From Candidatus Nitrosotalea okcheonensis (lineage in GTDB: Archaea > Thermoproteota > Nitrososphaeria > Nitrososphaerales > Nitrosopumilaceae): a DNA stretch of 64,000 bases. The notes below the pieces were generated by a model. That model worked only from the letters and a program-made list of their open reading frames with translations. It did not search any database and was not told where the DNA came from. How positions within the stretch are numbered: the first letter of the stretch is position 1; every line of letters starts with the position of its first letter. The stretch spans positions 823,073 to 887,072 of the forward strand of contig NZ_LT841358.1 in assembly GCF_900177045.1 (NCBI RefSeq), given 5' to 3'. The translations under genes and the position numbers were made by a program. Positions 8,328 to 17,597 of this stretch are shown piece after piece.

Positions 8328-8984
8328 TTAAGCCAAATTTTCTTGGTGTGTTTTCACTTCGATGGTTTCTAAAAATACTGGTTCTGCTTGTTCATCTACA
8401 CAAACTGTAATGTTTTTTTTGCCTGGTGTTTTTGGTATGATTATAGTTTCCAATTCCCCGTTGATATCTGTAGTCAGTGCATCCAAGTAAGTTCCATCAA
8501 GATACACTTTGGATTTCTTGTTAGCGAGAACCTTTCCAGTTGGACCTACAAGTTTAACCTTGAATCTGTATGGTCTGAAAAGATCTGACACGGTAATGGT
8601 TCTAATGTTATTTTCTTGCGAATTCTCGATTAATGATTCCGCAAGACCGAGTTTTTTACTTGAACTTGATAACTTTTTGCTCTTTGCCTTTTTCTTTTTG
8701 TTTCCAGTACCATAATGTCTCCCCATGAAAAATAAAACCATGGAGATTACCATTTGTTCTGATGATGTAACTTTTGGTTTTGTTAGAGCCAAGAATGCTC
8801 CAATACCTTCAGGAATTACAGCAATGATACCATGCGAGCTTGAAAATATCAAATAAGATATCATCGAGGCAAGGCCCAAAATGAAAAATTGCCTCATAGA
8901 AATTCTCCCAATTATAGGAAAAGACAGTACTGGTTCGTTTAATGGACTAACATCTTCAAACCACAGGATCTCTAGGTTTCTCAA
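8328..8984 (-). CDS. PrgI/VirB3-like membrane protein with C-terminal Ig-like domain
   Basis: 218 residues. The N-terminus (SFPIIGRISMRQFFILGLAS then two membrane helices, ending KPKVTSSEQMVISMVLFFMG) resembles PrgI/VirB3-type proteins, in which a short G-x-hydrophobic RQ motif precedes two helices. A Lys-rich linker follows, then about 80 residues (PYRFKVKLVGPTGKVLANKK... GELETIIIPKTPGKKNITV) that look like a carboxypeptidase-regulatory/Ig-like beta domain. It is the first gene of the leftward operon. VirB3-like proteins normally work with VirB4, which is encoded in the same operon. The domain calls are by eye. Confidence 0.55.
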   Translation of the reverse strand: MRNLEILWFEDVSPLNEPVLSFPIIGRISMRQFFILGLASMISYLIFSSSHGIIAVIPEGIGAFLALTKPKVTSSEQMVISMVLFFMGRHYGTGNKKKKAKSKKLSSSSKKLGLAESLIENSQENNIRTITVSDLFRPYRFKVKLVGPTGKVLANKKSKVYLDGTYLDALTTDINGELETIIIPKTPGKKNITVCVDEQAEPVFLETIEVKTHQENLA

Positions 8985-9022
8985 TCATATCATGATAAAA
9001 AATAAAATAAAAGGGATTTGCA

Positions 9023-9460
9023 TCATGGAGCAAACAACGATCCGGTCTTTGATGTCACCGACCCATCATCTGATGTAGCTTTTACGATCAGGGGTAATTG
9101 GGTTCCAGATGTAGGATTGGCTGGAATTGGAGTTACTTTACCAGAATAGCTTGCTGTCTGACCCGGTATTAGAGGCAATGGAGCAAGAGTATATGGTACA
9201 GAATCTTGTACTTGTACAGTCAAGTTGTTCAGTTTTTTGTTGCCATCGTTTTTGACATCAACGGTAAGATAGTATGTCCCATTGAAGGTCTTTGTAAATT
9301 CACTGTGTGAAATGCTGACTGATGTGCGTTGTGTCAATGATTGTACTCCTCCAGTAACAGAGAATGCAACAACTCCCACGATGGCAATTACGACTCCAAC
9401 AATCAACGCTATTTCCATTGATTGTGACATTGCTTTTCTTTTTTGCAGTTTTACCATCAA
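9023..9460 (-). CDS. Type IV pilin-like protein with CARDB-like C-terminus
   Basis: 145 residues. The N-terminus QKRKAMSQSMEIALIVGV is a short basic leader followed by a long hydrophobic helix, the archaeal class III pilin signal (cleavage after KA). The C-terminal part (FNGTYYLTVDVKNDGNKKLN) has the CARDB-like fold signature of archaeal secreted filament proteins. It is divergent from the TadC-like gene at 9540, with a 79-bp shared promoter region. Likely a structural or minor pilin of the machine. Confidence 0.7.
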   Translation of the reverse strand: MMVKLQKRKAMSQSMEIALIVGVVIAIVGVVAFSVTGGVQSLTQRTSVSISHSEFTKTFNGTYYLTVDVKNDGNKKLNNLTVQVQDSVPYTLAPLPLIPGQTASYSGKVTPIPANPTSGTQLPLIVKATSDDGSVTSKTGSLFAP

Positions 9461-9539
9461 CTGCCAAATGTTAGATTGTTTTTAAACCAGAACCCAGAGC
9501 CTTTGGATTTATCTTTTTAATCACATCTTGTTGTAATGT
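9461..9539. promoter_or_regulatory. Divergent promoter region of pilin and platform genes
   Basis: 79 bp between divergent genes. CTTTTTAATC (about 9509-9518) lies about 22-31 bp before the rightward GTG start, and GGTTTAAAAAC on the minus strand (about 9478-9488) lies a similar distance before the pilin ATG. Both fit archaeal TATA boxes at the spacing of leaderless or nearly leaderless transcripts. Confidence 0.45.
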
Positions 9540-11420
9540 GTGAATTATAATCATGTAATAGTTGCCCTTGTTGCAATAATCTGGCTATCATTGGCGTTCA
9601 ATAATCTAGCTGTCTTTGTGATTTCAACAATAGGATTGCTATTCATGGTATCAAAACGTACATCAAAAAAGTTTGATTGGAAAAAACTTGTTGAGAAATT
9701 TTACAAATTCTCCTTACTGCAAAAATTAAACACGCCAAATATCAAAAAACCCACTGCCAGAATAATTCCTTTGTCAACCAACCTACCAATTTTTATCTCA
9801 AAACCAATACTGGATATGCCAATATTTCAAAAATTACAGAAAAAACTTGGCAGCCAGATTGAAAGATATATCAGGATGTCAGGCAAGCCTGCAAACTCGC
9901 TTAACATGATAAAAAAGAGCATGTCATTTTCTGTCTTGTTTGTTATAATCATACTTCCAATTGCTATTGCATTAGGGATCTTTGTAACTCCATTATTTTT
10001 TGTCCTCATTATACTACCAATTGGAATCATGTTTTATCCAAGAATGGCACTAGGACTTGCCAAATCAAAACGTGAGACGGCAATCAACCACGAACTGGCA
10101 TATTTTACAAAATATGCGTCAATAATGCAGAGTGTAGAAAAGATGCTGTATGACTCGCTAGTTGAAATGATAGGTAATGGATTGTTTGAGATTATAGAAA
10201 CTGATGCCAAGATGGCTTATCGTAATGTCACCATGTTTGCGATGGATATCTTTGAGACCCTCAATGATATAGCACTGCATCATCCAAACAGAGCGTTCCA
10301 GTCATTTCTTTTGAGTTATGTAGCAACTGCACAGACGGGCGGAGATCTTACAAATCTAATTGAGAGAGAAGCTGAATCCTTCTTTGAATCCCTAAAAGAA
10401 AATCTCAAGAGATACTTGGGAACTGCAACAACCTTTGGTGAGATATTGTTGATAATACTTTTGATCATGCCTACATTTTTGATTGCAACGTCATTTCTTT
10501 TACCGGGTGGATCTGTTACACTTCTTTTGCTTGTAGGTGTAATAGGAATTCCCATGATGAGCATGGCATTGATTGTAATGGTAGATTCGTCACAGCCAAG
10601 AAATTTGAACAAGATAACAATTGGAAATCTTGCCTTTGTGGTTGCCATAATAATTGCAGTTGCAATGACATCTCTGCGCCAAGCACCATGGCTTGTAATC
10701 ACATCAAGTGTGCTGGGGTTTGCATTGGCAAACATGTTTAATACGACACCGCAATTTTTGCGAATCAAAAATATCGAAAATGCATTACCTGAATTTCTCC
10801 GAGATGTAACAGAATATAGAAAGATAGGATATGACATGACAATATCGCTATACAGACTTTATGGAACACGAAAATATAATAAATATTTTGACAAATTGTT
10901 CGGAATGATTTATTCGCAGTTAAAATCTGGCGCAACACTGTCTGGCATTGCAGGTATTGAAGACAAGTCGTGGATAACCAAACTAGTGTTATTTATTTTG
11001 GGAAAACTTGCAGACACTGGAGGGGGAACACCATTGACTCTCGAACACTTGACCAGATTTGTGTCAGATGTTACCACCATAAAAAAATCAACGATATCAG
11101 CATTACGTATGCAAATGTTACTGGTGTACATTGGTCCAATCATCATGGTTTTTGTGTCAAAGACATCCATCTCATTGCTAACAAAGATGAGTTCGAACTT
11201 GTCATTTTTTAGCAATTTGGGAGTAGGTAGTGCATTTGCCATAACACCAGAGTTTGTAGATGCCATAAATATGGTAATAGTGATATCATCACTAGCCATG
11301 GGATTTGTCTTTACCAAGGTAAGCATGTTTACCCTCAAGGATACAAAAAATGTGGCAATTACAGCAATCATAGTAATCATTGCCATTTTGATTTCTCCAT
11401 ATCTTCCGTCCATTTTTTAA
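9540..11420 (+). CDS. TadC/FlaJ-type membrane platform protein (double T2SSF)
   Basis: 626 residues from a GTG start. It has many membrane helices in clusters and two cytoplasmic loops with the T2SSF pattern: first about residues 180-290 (INHELAYFTKYASIMQSVEK ... LSYVATAQTGGDLTNLIERE), second about 420-520 (ALPEFLRDVTEYRKIGYDM ... LADTGGGTPLTLEHLTRFV). Such tandem-domain FlaJ/TadC proteins form the inner-membrane platform on which the PilT/VirB11-type ATPase acts in archaella and archaeal pili. The ATPase is encoded at 3390-4874. It is divergent from a pilin gene. Family call is firm; filament type is unknown. Confidence 0.85.
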   Translation: MNYNHVIVALVAIIWLSLAFNNLAVFVISTIGLLFMVSKRTSKKFDWKKLVEKFYKFSLLQKLNTPNIKKPTARIIPLSTNLPIFISKPILDMPIFQKLQKKLGSQIERYIRMSGKPANSLNMIKKSMSFSVLFVIIILPIAIALGIFVTPLFFVLIILPIGIMFYPRMALGLAKSKRETAINHELAYFTKYASIMQSVEKMLYDSLVEMIGNGLFEIIETDAKMAYRNVTMFAMDIFETLNDIALHHPNRAFQSFLLSYVATAQTGGDLTNLIEREAESFFESLKENLKRYLGTATTFGEILLIILLIMPTFLIATSFLLPGGSVTLLLLVGVIGIPMMSMALIVMVDSSQPRNLNKITIGNLAFVVAIIIAVAMTSLRQAPWLVITSSVLGFALANMFNTTPQFLRIKNIENALPEFLRDVTEYRKIGYDMTISLYRLYGTRKYNKYFDKLFGMIYSQLKSGATLSGIAGIEDKSWITKLVLFILGKLADTGGGTPLTLEHLTRFVSDVTTIKKSTISALRMQMLLVYIGPIIMVFVSKTSISLLTKMSSNLSFFSNLGVGSAFAITPEFVDAINMVIVISSLAMGFVFTKVSMFTLKDTKNVAITAIIVIIAILISPYLPSIF

Positions 11421-11650
11421 TTATAGTAATTGCAAAGGAATTATGTATCACACAATTGGATAATCTGTGTGAATTATTATATGATCACTTTTAATGTATC
11501 ACGCAAAAATAATTCCTCGTGAGAGGTTTTGTTCACGGGGTTTAGTTCCTCCCTTAAAACATGAATAAACTGATTGTAGTTTAGACCCGGGGTTACCACT
11601 AGAACAGTTAGTATGCACCACCTAATTTTTTAGCACATATATTTTATTTT

Positions 11651-13123
11651 CTATAGTAATTTTGCCCAACCTCTTTGCACAAGATTAGTAACATCTTTGG
11701 GTTTTACACATGCCGGAAAGTTATCTTCTGATTTTAATATAAGTGTAAAATCTTTCTTGCATGTAATATCTTTTACAGAGATACCAGATTTAAATTGCAT
11801 CAATGGGGACATAATATTAGATGGCATGTGAGGTAGGGACGATAAAGGATCTGCAGTATTTTCATTCTGTATTTTGTTATCAGATATACTTCCCATGAAT
11901 ACCGGAGATGCTAAAGTTATCCTCATATTTTTAATAAACTGCTTTTCTCCGATGTTCTCCTTGATTGCAACCGTATAGTTTCCAGCAGGTGCAGATGGTG
12001 TATTCACTGTGATCATAAAGTAATATGGTTGTGTAGCGTTCAAATCGAATGAAGGTTTTGAGATATTAACATCAAGCCAAGATGGCAGGGGGATAATATT
12101 GTCTTTTTTTATTAATCCAAGAACTGAAAGGTTCACTGGCAATGATGTAGAATTATAATGTGGATCATACACCACACCAAATACTCCGTAGTTAGTACTA
12201 TTGATGTTTGGTCCTATTTCCCCTGCCAATTCTATTGGAGCAGGAAAATTAAGTATGGTCAAGTTTTGTGTTTTTACAATGGGTAAAAAGCTTGTTACCA
12301 TATCACCATTTGTAGATGCTGCTTGTATTGTCATTACATTGGTAACTAACGGATTGACAAGTGGTGGTTTTTCAATACCAGACATGATAATCTTTGCTGA
12401 ACTTCCATTAGAGTTAGCAACAATTTGTTGTGGAATGATCCTTAGCCAGGACCCCGTTGGCACAATAGATGCATTTAGTTTCATATCCACGGTATTCTTG
12501 GAATAGACAGTCAGAGAAAACTCCTCATAAGTCACAAGCGAATTACACATTGTAAATCCATGAGGATCCTTAGCACAAAAGTTCTCTTGGTGCATTTCAG
12601 GTGTACCTACATTCATTCTAATCTTGCTTGGATTAGGTTGTATGGTAAGATGGATTGTTCCTAATGTATTGTTGTTTAACTGGAGATAATTCCCAGTAAC
12701 TAGATCTTTTATTGTTCCACTACCCATTATTGCTAGCGTATAGTTTCCAGTCTGTGTTTCAGAATCTACTAGAATAGTAATTGTAGTATTTTCAATATGT
12801 TTGATGTTGATTTCATTTGATAGCATGTTGGGGTTTGTCCATGCTTGTACCTTTGATGGTAAACTGCTAATTGTTTGATGCATGTCTTCAATCTCGTAAT
12901 TCTTACCTAGTTGAATTTCAGCAGATATGTGTACTGAATTTCCTTGTTTGATTATAGCTTCTAAAGGTAGTCCTTTTGTTGATGTCACTTCTAATGGCAT
13001 AGCAATTACAGAACTTGCATGTGTTTGTATAACATAATACGAATTAAAAAGTAGACATACTAATAATGCCAAAATAGATAAGTTTGAAAAATTCTTGAAT
13101 AACATTTTAATAATTATTGGCAT
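11651..13123 (-). CDS. Secreted/surface protein, beta-rich, unknown function
   Basis: 490 residues. The N-terminus has a hydrophobic signal (NLSILALLVCLLFNSYYVI), then a long Ser/Thr/Asn-rich beta-type sequence with many N-x-S/T sequons and repeated phrases such as TGNYTLAIMGSGTI and AGNYTVAIKENIG, which look like repeated Ig-like or CARDB-like modules. Near the C-terminus is SGISVKDITCKKDFTLIL then PACVKPKDVTNLVQRGW, a Cys-containing tail I have seen in archaeal secreted proteins. No enzyme motif. It lies 53 bp downstream of another secreted-protein gene. Confidence 0.6.
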   Translation of the reverse strand: MPIIIKMLFKNFSNLSILALLVCLLFNSYYVIQTHASSVIAMPLEVTSTKGLPLEAIIKQGNSVHISAEIQLGKNYEIEDMHQTISSLPSKVQAWTNPNMLSNEINIKHIENTTITILVDSETQTGNYTLAIMGSGTIKDLVTGNYLQLNNNTLGTIHLTIQPNPSKIRMNVGTPEMHQENFCAKDPHGFTMCNSLVTYEEFSLTVYSKNTVDMKLNASIVPTGSWLRIIPQQIVANSNGSSAKIIMSGIEKPPLVNPLVTNVMTIQAASTNGDMVTSFLPIVKTQNLTILNFPAPIELAGEIGPNINSTNYGVFGVVYDPHYNSTSLPVNLSVLGLIKKDNIIPLPSWLDVNISKPSFDLNATQPYYFMITVNTPSAPAGNYTVAIKENIGEKQFIKNMRITLASPVFMGSISDNKIQNENTADPLSSLPHMPSNIMSPLMQFKSGISVKDITCKKDFTLILKSEDNFPACVKPKDVTNLVQRGWAKLL

Positions 13124-13176
13124 TCTTTAACAAGACAAAAAAAGAGGGAGTGTAAGAATTCATGATTTTATGAATC

Positions 13177-14187
13177 CTAACAACTAGTAGCGGTGAATGT
13201 TGCTTGTGCTGGCGAAACAGGTGGTGTTGAAACACTTACACATGATGATCCCCATGGAGTATTCCATCCTGTAACTGATACAGTTTTTCCACTAGTTGGT
13301 GTATCATAGAATCCAAAGGTGAATATCTGTGATCCCCAGTTGTATGCTACAGGAAAGCTAGAAGCTGATTGTTCTTCTTCTTCAGGTCCACTTGAGTAGT
13401 GACAAGATCCTGTATCTATTTGACCGAGGTTTATTGTTTTTCCCGTATCGCTGCTTTCTGAGAAACCAAACACGGTGCCATGATTGTTAGATAAGTCAGT
13501 TTCTCCCATGGAATATACTCCTGCCTGTGTTCCATCTGCCTTGATGAATGATTCGATTGAATCTCCTGTTGAGACTGTTTGTGGTGCAGATACACTGTTG
13601 AAATCTCCAGTGAAACAACCACCTGTCTGGATAGAATCATACTGCATTCTCCATGCTGGTGATCCGTAGAGTCCAGCATTATCATAAAATAGACCAGCCT
13701 GAATCCAGTGCTGGTTATTTGAGTTCATTGCGTTTACGATTTGGAGCAGATTAGAGTTTGTATTGGATGCCTTGGAGTTAAAGTCCATGACTTCTTTGTA
13801 TATGGCTGTACCAGATGCGCTAGTATCCTTTACTATCCCTACAGCTTTGTTTACTGTGGTTGATGCAGTCAAAGGACCTGCGGAGACGGTTGGAGTCATG
13901 TATAACTTGGCTTTATACGGATTTGATTCTGCTGGTCCAACATAATTCACTGTAGAACTTGTTGAGTTCCATGACATCAGATAGATCCAGCCTGTGTGGC
14001 CATGGATCTGCTGAGAAAGAGATCTCTCCAAATTAGCTGCATGTGTTGGTAGAACAGAACGATCCGTGTTCATGTCTGCAGCATAGGATGTTTGTGCTCC
14101 TATGCTTGGAGCCATAATGGCGGCTACTATTGCCATTATAGCTACGGTTTGGATGTTCTTAGACAGATTTGTCTTAAAGTTCGTCAT
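13177..14187 (-). CDS. Secreted protein, possibly lectin/peptidase-like beta fold
   Basis: 336 residues with a Sec-type signal (TVAIMAIVAAIMAPSIGAQT then SYAAD). The mature part is rich in aromatic residues in short strands (GWIYLMSWNSTSSTVNYVG, NQHWIQAGLFYDNAGLYG, FTFGFYDTPTSGKTVSV), with Cys residues near 195, 262, 317 and the C-terminus. The pattern resembles jelly-roll secreted proteins such as neprosin or glutamic-peptidase relatives, but I cannot identify catalytic residues. It is divergent from the membrane winged-helix gene at 14289, which may regulate it. Confidence 0.55.
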   Translation of the reverse strand: MTNFKTNLSKNIQTVAIMAIVAAIMAPSIGAQTSYAADMNTDRSVLPTHAANLERSLSQQIHGHTGWIYLMSWNSTSSTVNYVGPAESNPYKAKLYMTPTVSAGPLTASTTVNKAVGIVKDTSASGTAIYKEVMDFNSKASNTNSNLLQIVNAMNSNNQHWIQAGLFYDNAGLYGSPAWRMQYDSIQTGGCFTGDFNSVSAPQTVSTGDSIESFIKADGTQAGVYSMGETDLSNNHGTVFGFSESSDTGKTINLGQIDTGSCHYSSGPEEEEQSASSFPVAYNWGSQIFTFGFYDTPTSGKTVSVTGWNTPWGSSCVSVSTPPVSPAQATFTATSC

Positions 14188-14288
14188 TAGGCAACTAATT
14201 CAAGTTATCAATACATCTGAGTTTACCAAAACCAGTTTTCTTGTTTTGAGAAAAGCACAAATATGTCGTAAACCAAGTACCGCACATT

Positions 14289-14870
14289 ATGAATAGAAAG
14301 TATCTGAAGTTAGTTACTTTGTCGATAGCAGTAGTATTCACGTTTCCCGTTATAATTAATCTGTCAACTGAAGCAATTCATACAATTTCTAGTAACCATT
14401 TTCCTCCATTCATGAAACCAACATCAGATACTATTTTCCTAACAACTGTGTTTCCACTCCTAGCTTTGCATTATAATGATCCATTATCATTACTTATTGT
14501 AGGACTCTATGCTAAATCCACATACATTGCATCAGCGGCATGGGGATTATTTTTATTATCATCATTTTACAAAGGTAAAACAAAAAGTATGTGGCACAAG
14601 AATGGTTATGATTATGATCTCTTCAAGATGCTTGTAAAAATGCGAGGAGGTCCAATTCGCATAAAGATTTTACAAAGTTTGATCTTACCCAAAAACAAAC
14701 TACAAGTTGCAAATGAAATTGGTTTTGATTGGAGATCAGCTGATAGTCATGTTGAAATCCTTCTAAAACATGGATTGATCAAAGAAATGGTTTCTATTGG
14801 AACAACTACATATTTTATAATAACTGAAAAAGGAAAGGACGTTCTTACTCTTATGAACAATAAGAATTAG
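14289..14870 (+). CDS. Membrane-anchored winged-helix regulator
   Basis: 193 residues. The N-terminal 95 residues hold hydrophobic segments (LVTLSIAVVFTFPVIINL, LTTVFPLLALHY, AWGLFLLSSFY). The C-terminal 80 residues form an ArsR-like winged helix: MLVKMRGGPIRIKILQSLI, VANEIGFDWRSADSHVEILL, HGLIKEM, YFIITEKGKDVL. Membrane-bound regulators of this layout are common in archaea. It is divergent from the secreted protein at 13177-14187, with a 101-bp shared upstream region, so it may control that gene. Confidence 0.65.
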   Translation: MNRKYLKLVTLSIAVVFTFPVIINLSTEAIHTISSNHFPPFMKPTSDTIFLTTVFPLLALHYNDPLSLLIVGLYAKSTYIASAAWGLFLLSSFYKGKTKSMWHKNGYDYDLFKMLVKMRGGPIRIKILQSLILPKNKLQVANEIGFDWRSADSHVEILLKHGLIKEMVSIGTTTYFIITEKGKDVLTLMNNKN

Positions 14871-15064
14871 AAAATAATTCAAGGGTTCCTGATACTAGAG
14901 AAAGCGGATCCGGGGAGACAATCTTGGTCTTATTTTAGACCCGTCTATGAGAGTTATTCAATCAGTTTAATTCCCACACTTTGAAAGGCCAATGGAATGA
15001 CTACCATTTTATTCCAACAAATGACGAAAAACCTGTGTTAAAAAGAGATGCAATTTTCATTCCC

Positions 15065-15703
15065 ATGCCAGACCCGGACACCATACTTTTTCTAAGACAG
15101 ATCATAACATTGACGATGTTATCAGTCGCGTCATATTTTGACATAAAGACACGTAGAATAGACGATAGAATCTGGTTGATTTTTGCAATCCCTGGAATTG
15201 TATTATATTTTCTAGCCCCACTGCCATCTTTTGCTACCATTTTCTTTCTGGTCATCGGCATAATCATTGGGATGACATGGTTTTTCACAAGAGTATTTGG
15301 CCAGGCAGACGGGCTTGCCATAATTGCACTTGCAATTGTATTTCCAATATTTGACAATATGCCAGTTTCGGTACTAGTTGCACTTGCAACAACTGTATTA
15401 CTAGGATTATTTGGTATGCTCTACAATACGATATACAACATTTCAGACATGTTACATGGCAATCTATTTCTTGGAATCAATGAAAAGCCACATCGTAAGA
15501 TACTTGCATTTCTTACCATGCATAGAAAAAGAAGCTACGAAAAGTTTGTCATACCAACACAGACAGGTGACAAGTTTTCATTTCATTTCAAACCAAACCC
15601 AGATGAAGATTTTACAAATGATTTTACAGGTTATGTATCATCAGCATTCCCGCTTGTCCCATTTATGCTAGTTACACTTGTTGCATATCTTGCAATATTC
15701 TAG
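15065..15703 (+). CDS. Prepilin peptidase (A24 family, PibD/FlaK-like)
   Basis: 212 residues from ATG 15065; an in-frame TTG at 14981 would add 28 residues. The two catalytic Asp sites are visible: YFDIKTRRIDDRIW near the N-terminus and FGQADGLAIIAL (the GxGD-type site) near the middle, each between membrane helices. These aspartyl peptidases remove the class III leader from pilins and archaellins. Substrates are encoded at 831-1274 and 9023-9460. A cytoplasmic C-terminal stretch precedes a final membrane helix. Confidence 0.85.
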   Translation: MPDPDTILFLRQIITLTMLSVASYFDIKTRRIDDRIWLIFAIPGIVLYFLAPLPSFATIFFLVIGIIIGMTWFFTRVFGQADGLAIIALAIVFPIFDNMPVSVLVALATTVLLGLFGMLYNTIYNISDMLHGNLFLGINEKPHRKILAFLTMHRKRSYEKFVIPTQTGDKFSFHFKPNPDEDFTNDFTGYVSSAFPLVPFMLVTLVAYLAIF

Positions 15704-15744
15704 TAGTATACACCTTCAAGTCATAGAATCCGTACTCAGAAATT

Positions 15745-15787
15745 AATTCCATCCCAGCTACGTAATTTTCCGTCTTGGGATGGAATT
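15745..15787 (+). promoter_or_regulatory. Long hairpin before the VirB6-like gene
   Basis: AATTCCATCCCA (15745-15756) and TGGGATGGAATT (15776-15787) form a perfect 12-bp stem with a 19-base loop, ending 4 bases before the ATG at 15792. In RNA it could end transcription from the peptidase gene or hide the start codon. As DNA it could be an operator or recombination site. Confidence 0.6.
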
Positions 15788-15791
15788 TTGA

Positions 15792-17567
15792 ATGGATTGC
15801 GAAAAAATGACTCGTCGTGTTAGCCGCTTTAAAAGTACGTTCCCTATTGATTTTGTGTTTAAATCAAGAGATGGTTTTGGGTTAGACTCTATCATAATTT
15901 TGATATCAACTATTGCCATCATTGCCATAATGATCGGAGTGGGCAAGATGTTTATGACGACACTTGAGAATTCCTATGTTTCACTTACAACTACAATGCC
16001 AAAGTTTAGCACAACAGGAGATTATAGTACAATACAAGGCAAGACAGATTCGCTTCTCTCAGTTTACAACATGTTACGGTCTGGAATAATTTGGGCATTT
16101 GTAGCAGTCTTGATGATTGCCGGGATTTTATTCATGCTAGAGCAAATACAAGTTGTTCCTGCATCAACAGCATTTGGAATTATTTCAAAAGGCACATTAT
16201 ACTTTGTAATTTTATTTGGCTTTCCTCCAATTTGGGACCTGTATGCTGGTACAATCGAACTAGGATCAAAAGCAATAATGGATCCTGCAAATACAGGCCA
16301 GACTCCAGAATCCGTTGTCAAGGTGTTTGGTACCATCAACGGGATGGGAATATCGCAAGGTAAAGTACCGCAGGTAGATAATTCTGTTCTAAACAATCTT
16401 GTACAATTATTCAACGGTTCAGATATTTTATCTACTTTCTCAGACCAGGGCAAAGCCTTGATACTTGGCGCAATTGGGTCGCTTCTTTCACTAATGTTGT
16501 CATTTTTGACATACATGTTTGCAGCAATAAGACAGGTACTAACAGCAGTATTGATTGCAGGACTGCCTGTTATTCTGATACTATCACTTGTACCATGGTT
16601 CCAGGGAATAACAAAAAGACTCTATGATACTTTGTTCGGTCTCTCGCTTGTTCCAATATTTTCAGCTCTTGTCATGGTAACAGGTGCAGCATACCTTGGT
16701 GGTATCACAACTCATCCAGTAGAAGAACAATGGTTTGCGTCTGTTGCAGTGCTTACACTATCAACATTTATTCCAACAATTTTGGTTCCACTGCTTGGTT
16801 CCCTGTTTAGTTCCATGACATCAATAGCAACAACTGCTACAGGTTTTGGTGGAATGATGTCAATGATGGCAATTCAGGGCGGAAAAGGAATTGGAAGCGG
16901 TGCATATGGTGCTGCCATGTCGGCACAATATGGTGCGGCAGAGATGGGCCAATCAATATCAGGAATTGGCATGGTAAAGGCTGCAATGGGAGGAGGTCTG
17001 GCAGGAGGGTTTGGAGGTATCGCACAAGGCTTGTCAAATGTTGGCTCTCATGCCCTAAGACGGGTAGGTGCAAAAGACTTGGCTTATGACATGCGAGGCG
17101 CTGGCTCTCAAATTGTAAAAAAATCACAGGACATGGCACACCAGTACGGCAATTCAGTGATACAGCCAGTTGTGGATAATGCCCTTACTGAAAATTCGGC
17201 AGGAATGATGACCAGGCTTGCAACCATTCCAGTTCCGAAAGAGCAAGCAGGAGTACACCTGCAAAATGGAATGACTATGTTAAATCTGGCACAGGATTCC
17301 ATCAAGACTGGGAATTATTCCAAGATACTTGACCATCAGTACTTCAAATCTGTTCCAGTCCGAGACACACAGAGTTTTGCAAAAGCTGTTTGTGCAACAA
17401 TTGTAAATCATGGATTTGAACCTCAAAAGCTTGCAAACATTTCTTACAATTTAGAAAAGATGGGAGGTCTGACTAATGAAAATATCAAGGAGTTTATTCG
17501 AAATCGTAAGACATACGATTCATTACACCAAACAGACAAATCACAAACATTCAACGAGAATGTTTAA
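15792..17567 (+). CDS. VirB6/TrbL-like polytopic membrane protein
   Basis: 591 residues. After an N-terminal helix (SIIILISTIAIIAIMIGVGK) come five or more membrane helices, including TYMFAAIRQVLTAVLIAGLP and LILSLVPWF, then a region from about residue 350 rich in Gly, Ala and Met (GGKGIGSGAYGAAMSAQYGA) and a cytoplasmic tail of about 170 residues. This is the VirB6/TrbL/CedA-type layout: polytopic core plus low-complexity tail. VirB6 proteins form the inner-membrane channel of type IV secretion and crenarchaeal DNA import. The start is placed just after a 12-bp hairpin. Confidence 0.75.
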   Translation: MDCEKMTRRVSRFKSTFPIDFVFKSRDGFGLDSIIILISTIAIIAIMIGVGKMFMTTLENSYVSLTTTMPKFSTTGDYSTIQGKTDSLLSVYNMLRSGIIWAFVAVLMIAGILFMLEQIQVVPASTAFGIISKGTLYFVILFGFPPIWDLYAGTIELGSKAIMDPANTGQTPESVVKVFGTINGMGISQGKVPQVDNSVLNNLVQLFNGSDILSTFSDQGKALILGAIGSLLSLMLSFLTYMFAAIRQVLTAVLIAGLPVILILSLVPWFQGITKRLYDTLFGLSLVPIFSALVMVTGAAYLGGITTHPVEEQWFASVAVLTLSTFIPTILVPLLGSLFSSMTSIATTATGFGGMMSMMAIQGGKGIGSGAYGAAMSAQYGAAEMGQSISGIGMVKAAMGGGLAGGFGGIAQGLSNVGSHALRRVGAKDLAYDMRGAGSQIVKKSQDMAHQYGNSVIQPVVDNALTENSAGMMTRLATIPVPKEQAGVHLQNGMTMLNLAQDSIKTGNYSKILDHQYFKSVPVRDTQSFAKAVCATIVNHGFEPQKLANISYNLEKMGGLTNENIKEFIRNRKTYDSLHQTDKSQTFNENV

Positions 17568-17597
17568 GGGTATTAATCACTAGGTTCTGTTTAAAGA

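Noticed and set aside
14981-15064. Longer TTG start for the prepilin peptidase
   Set aside because: The extra 28 residues have no match to the family; ATG 15065 lies just before the first conserved helix. Not excluded.
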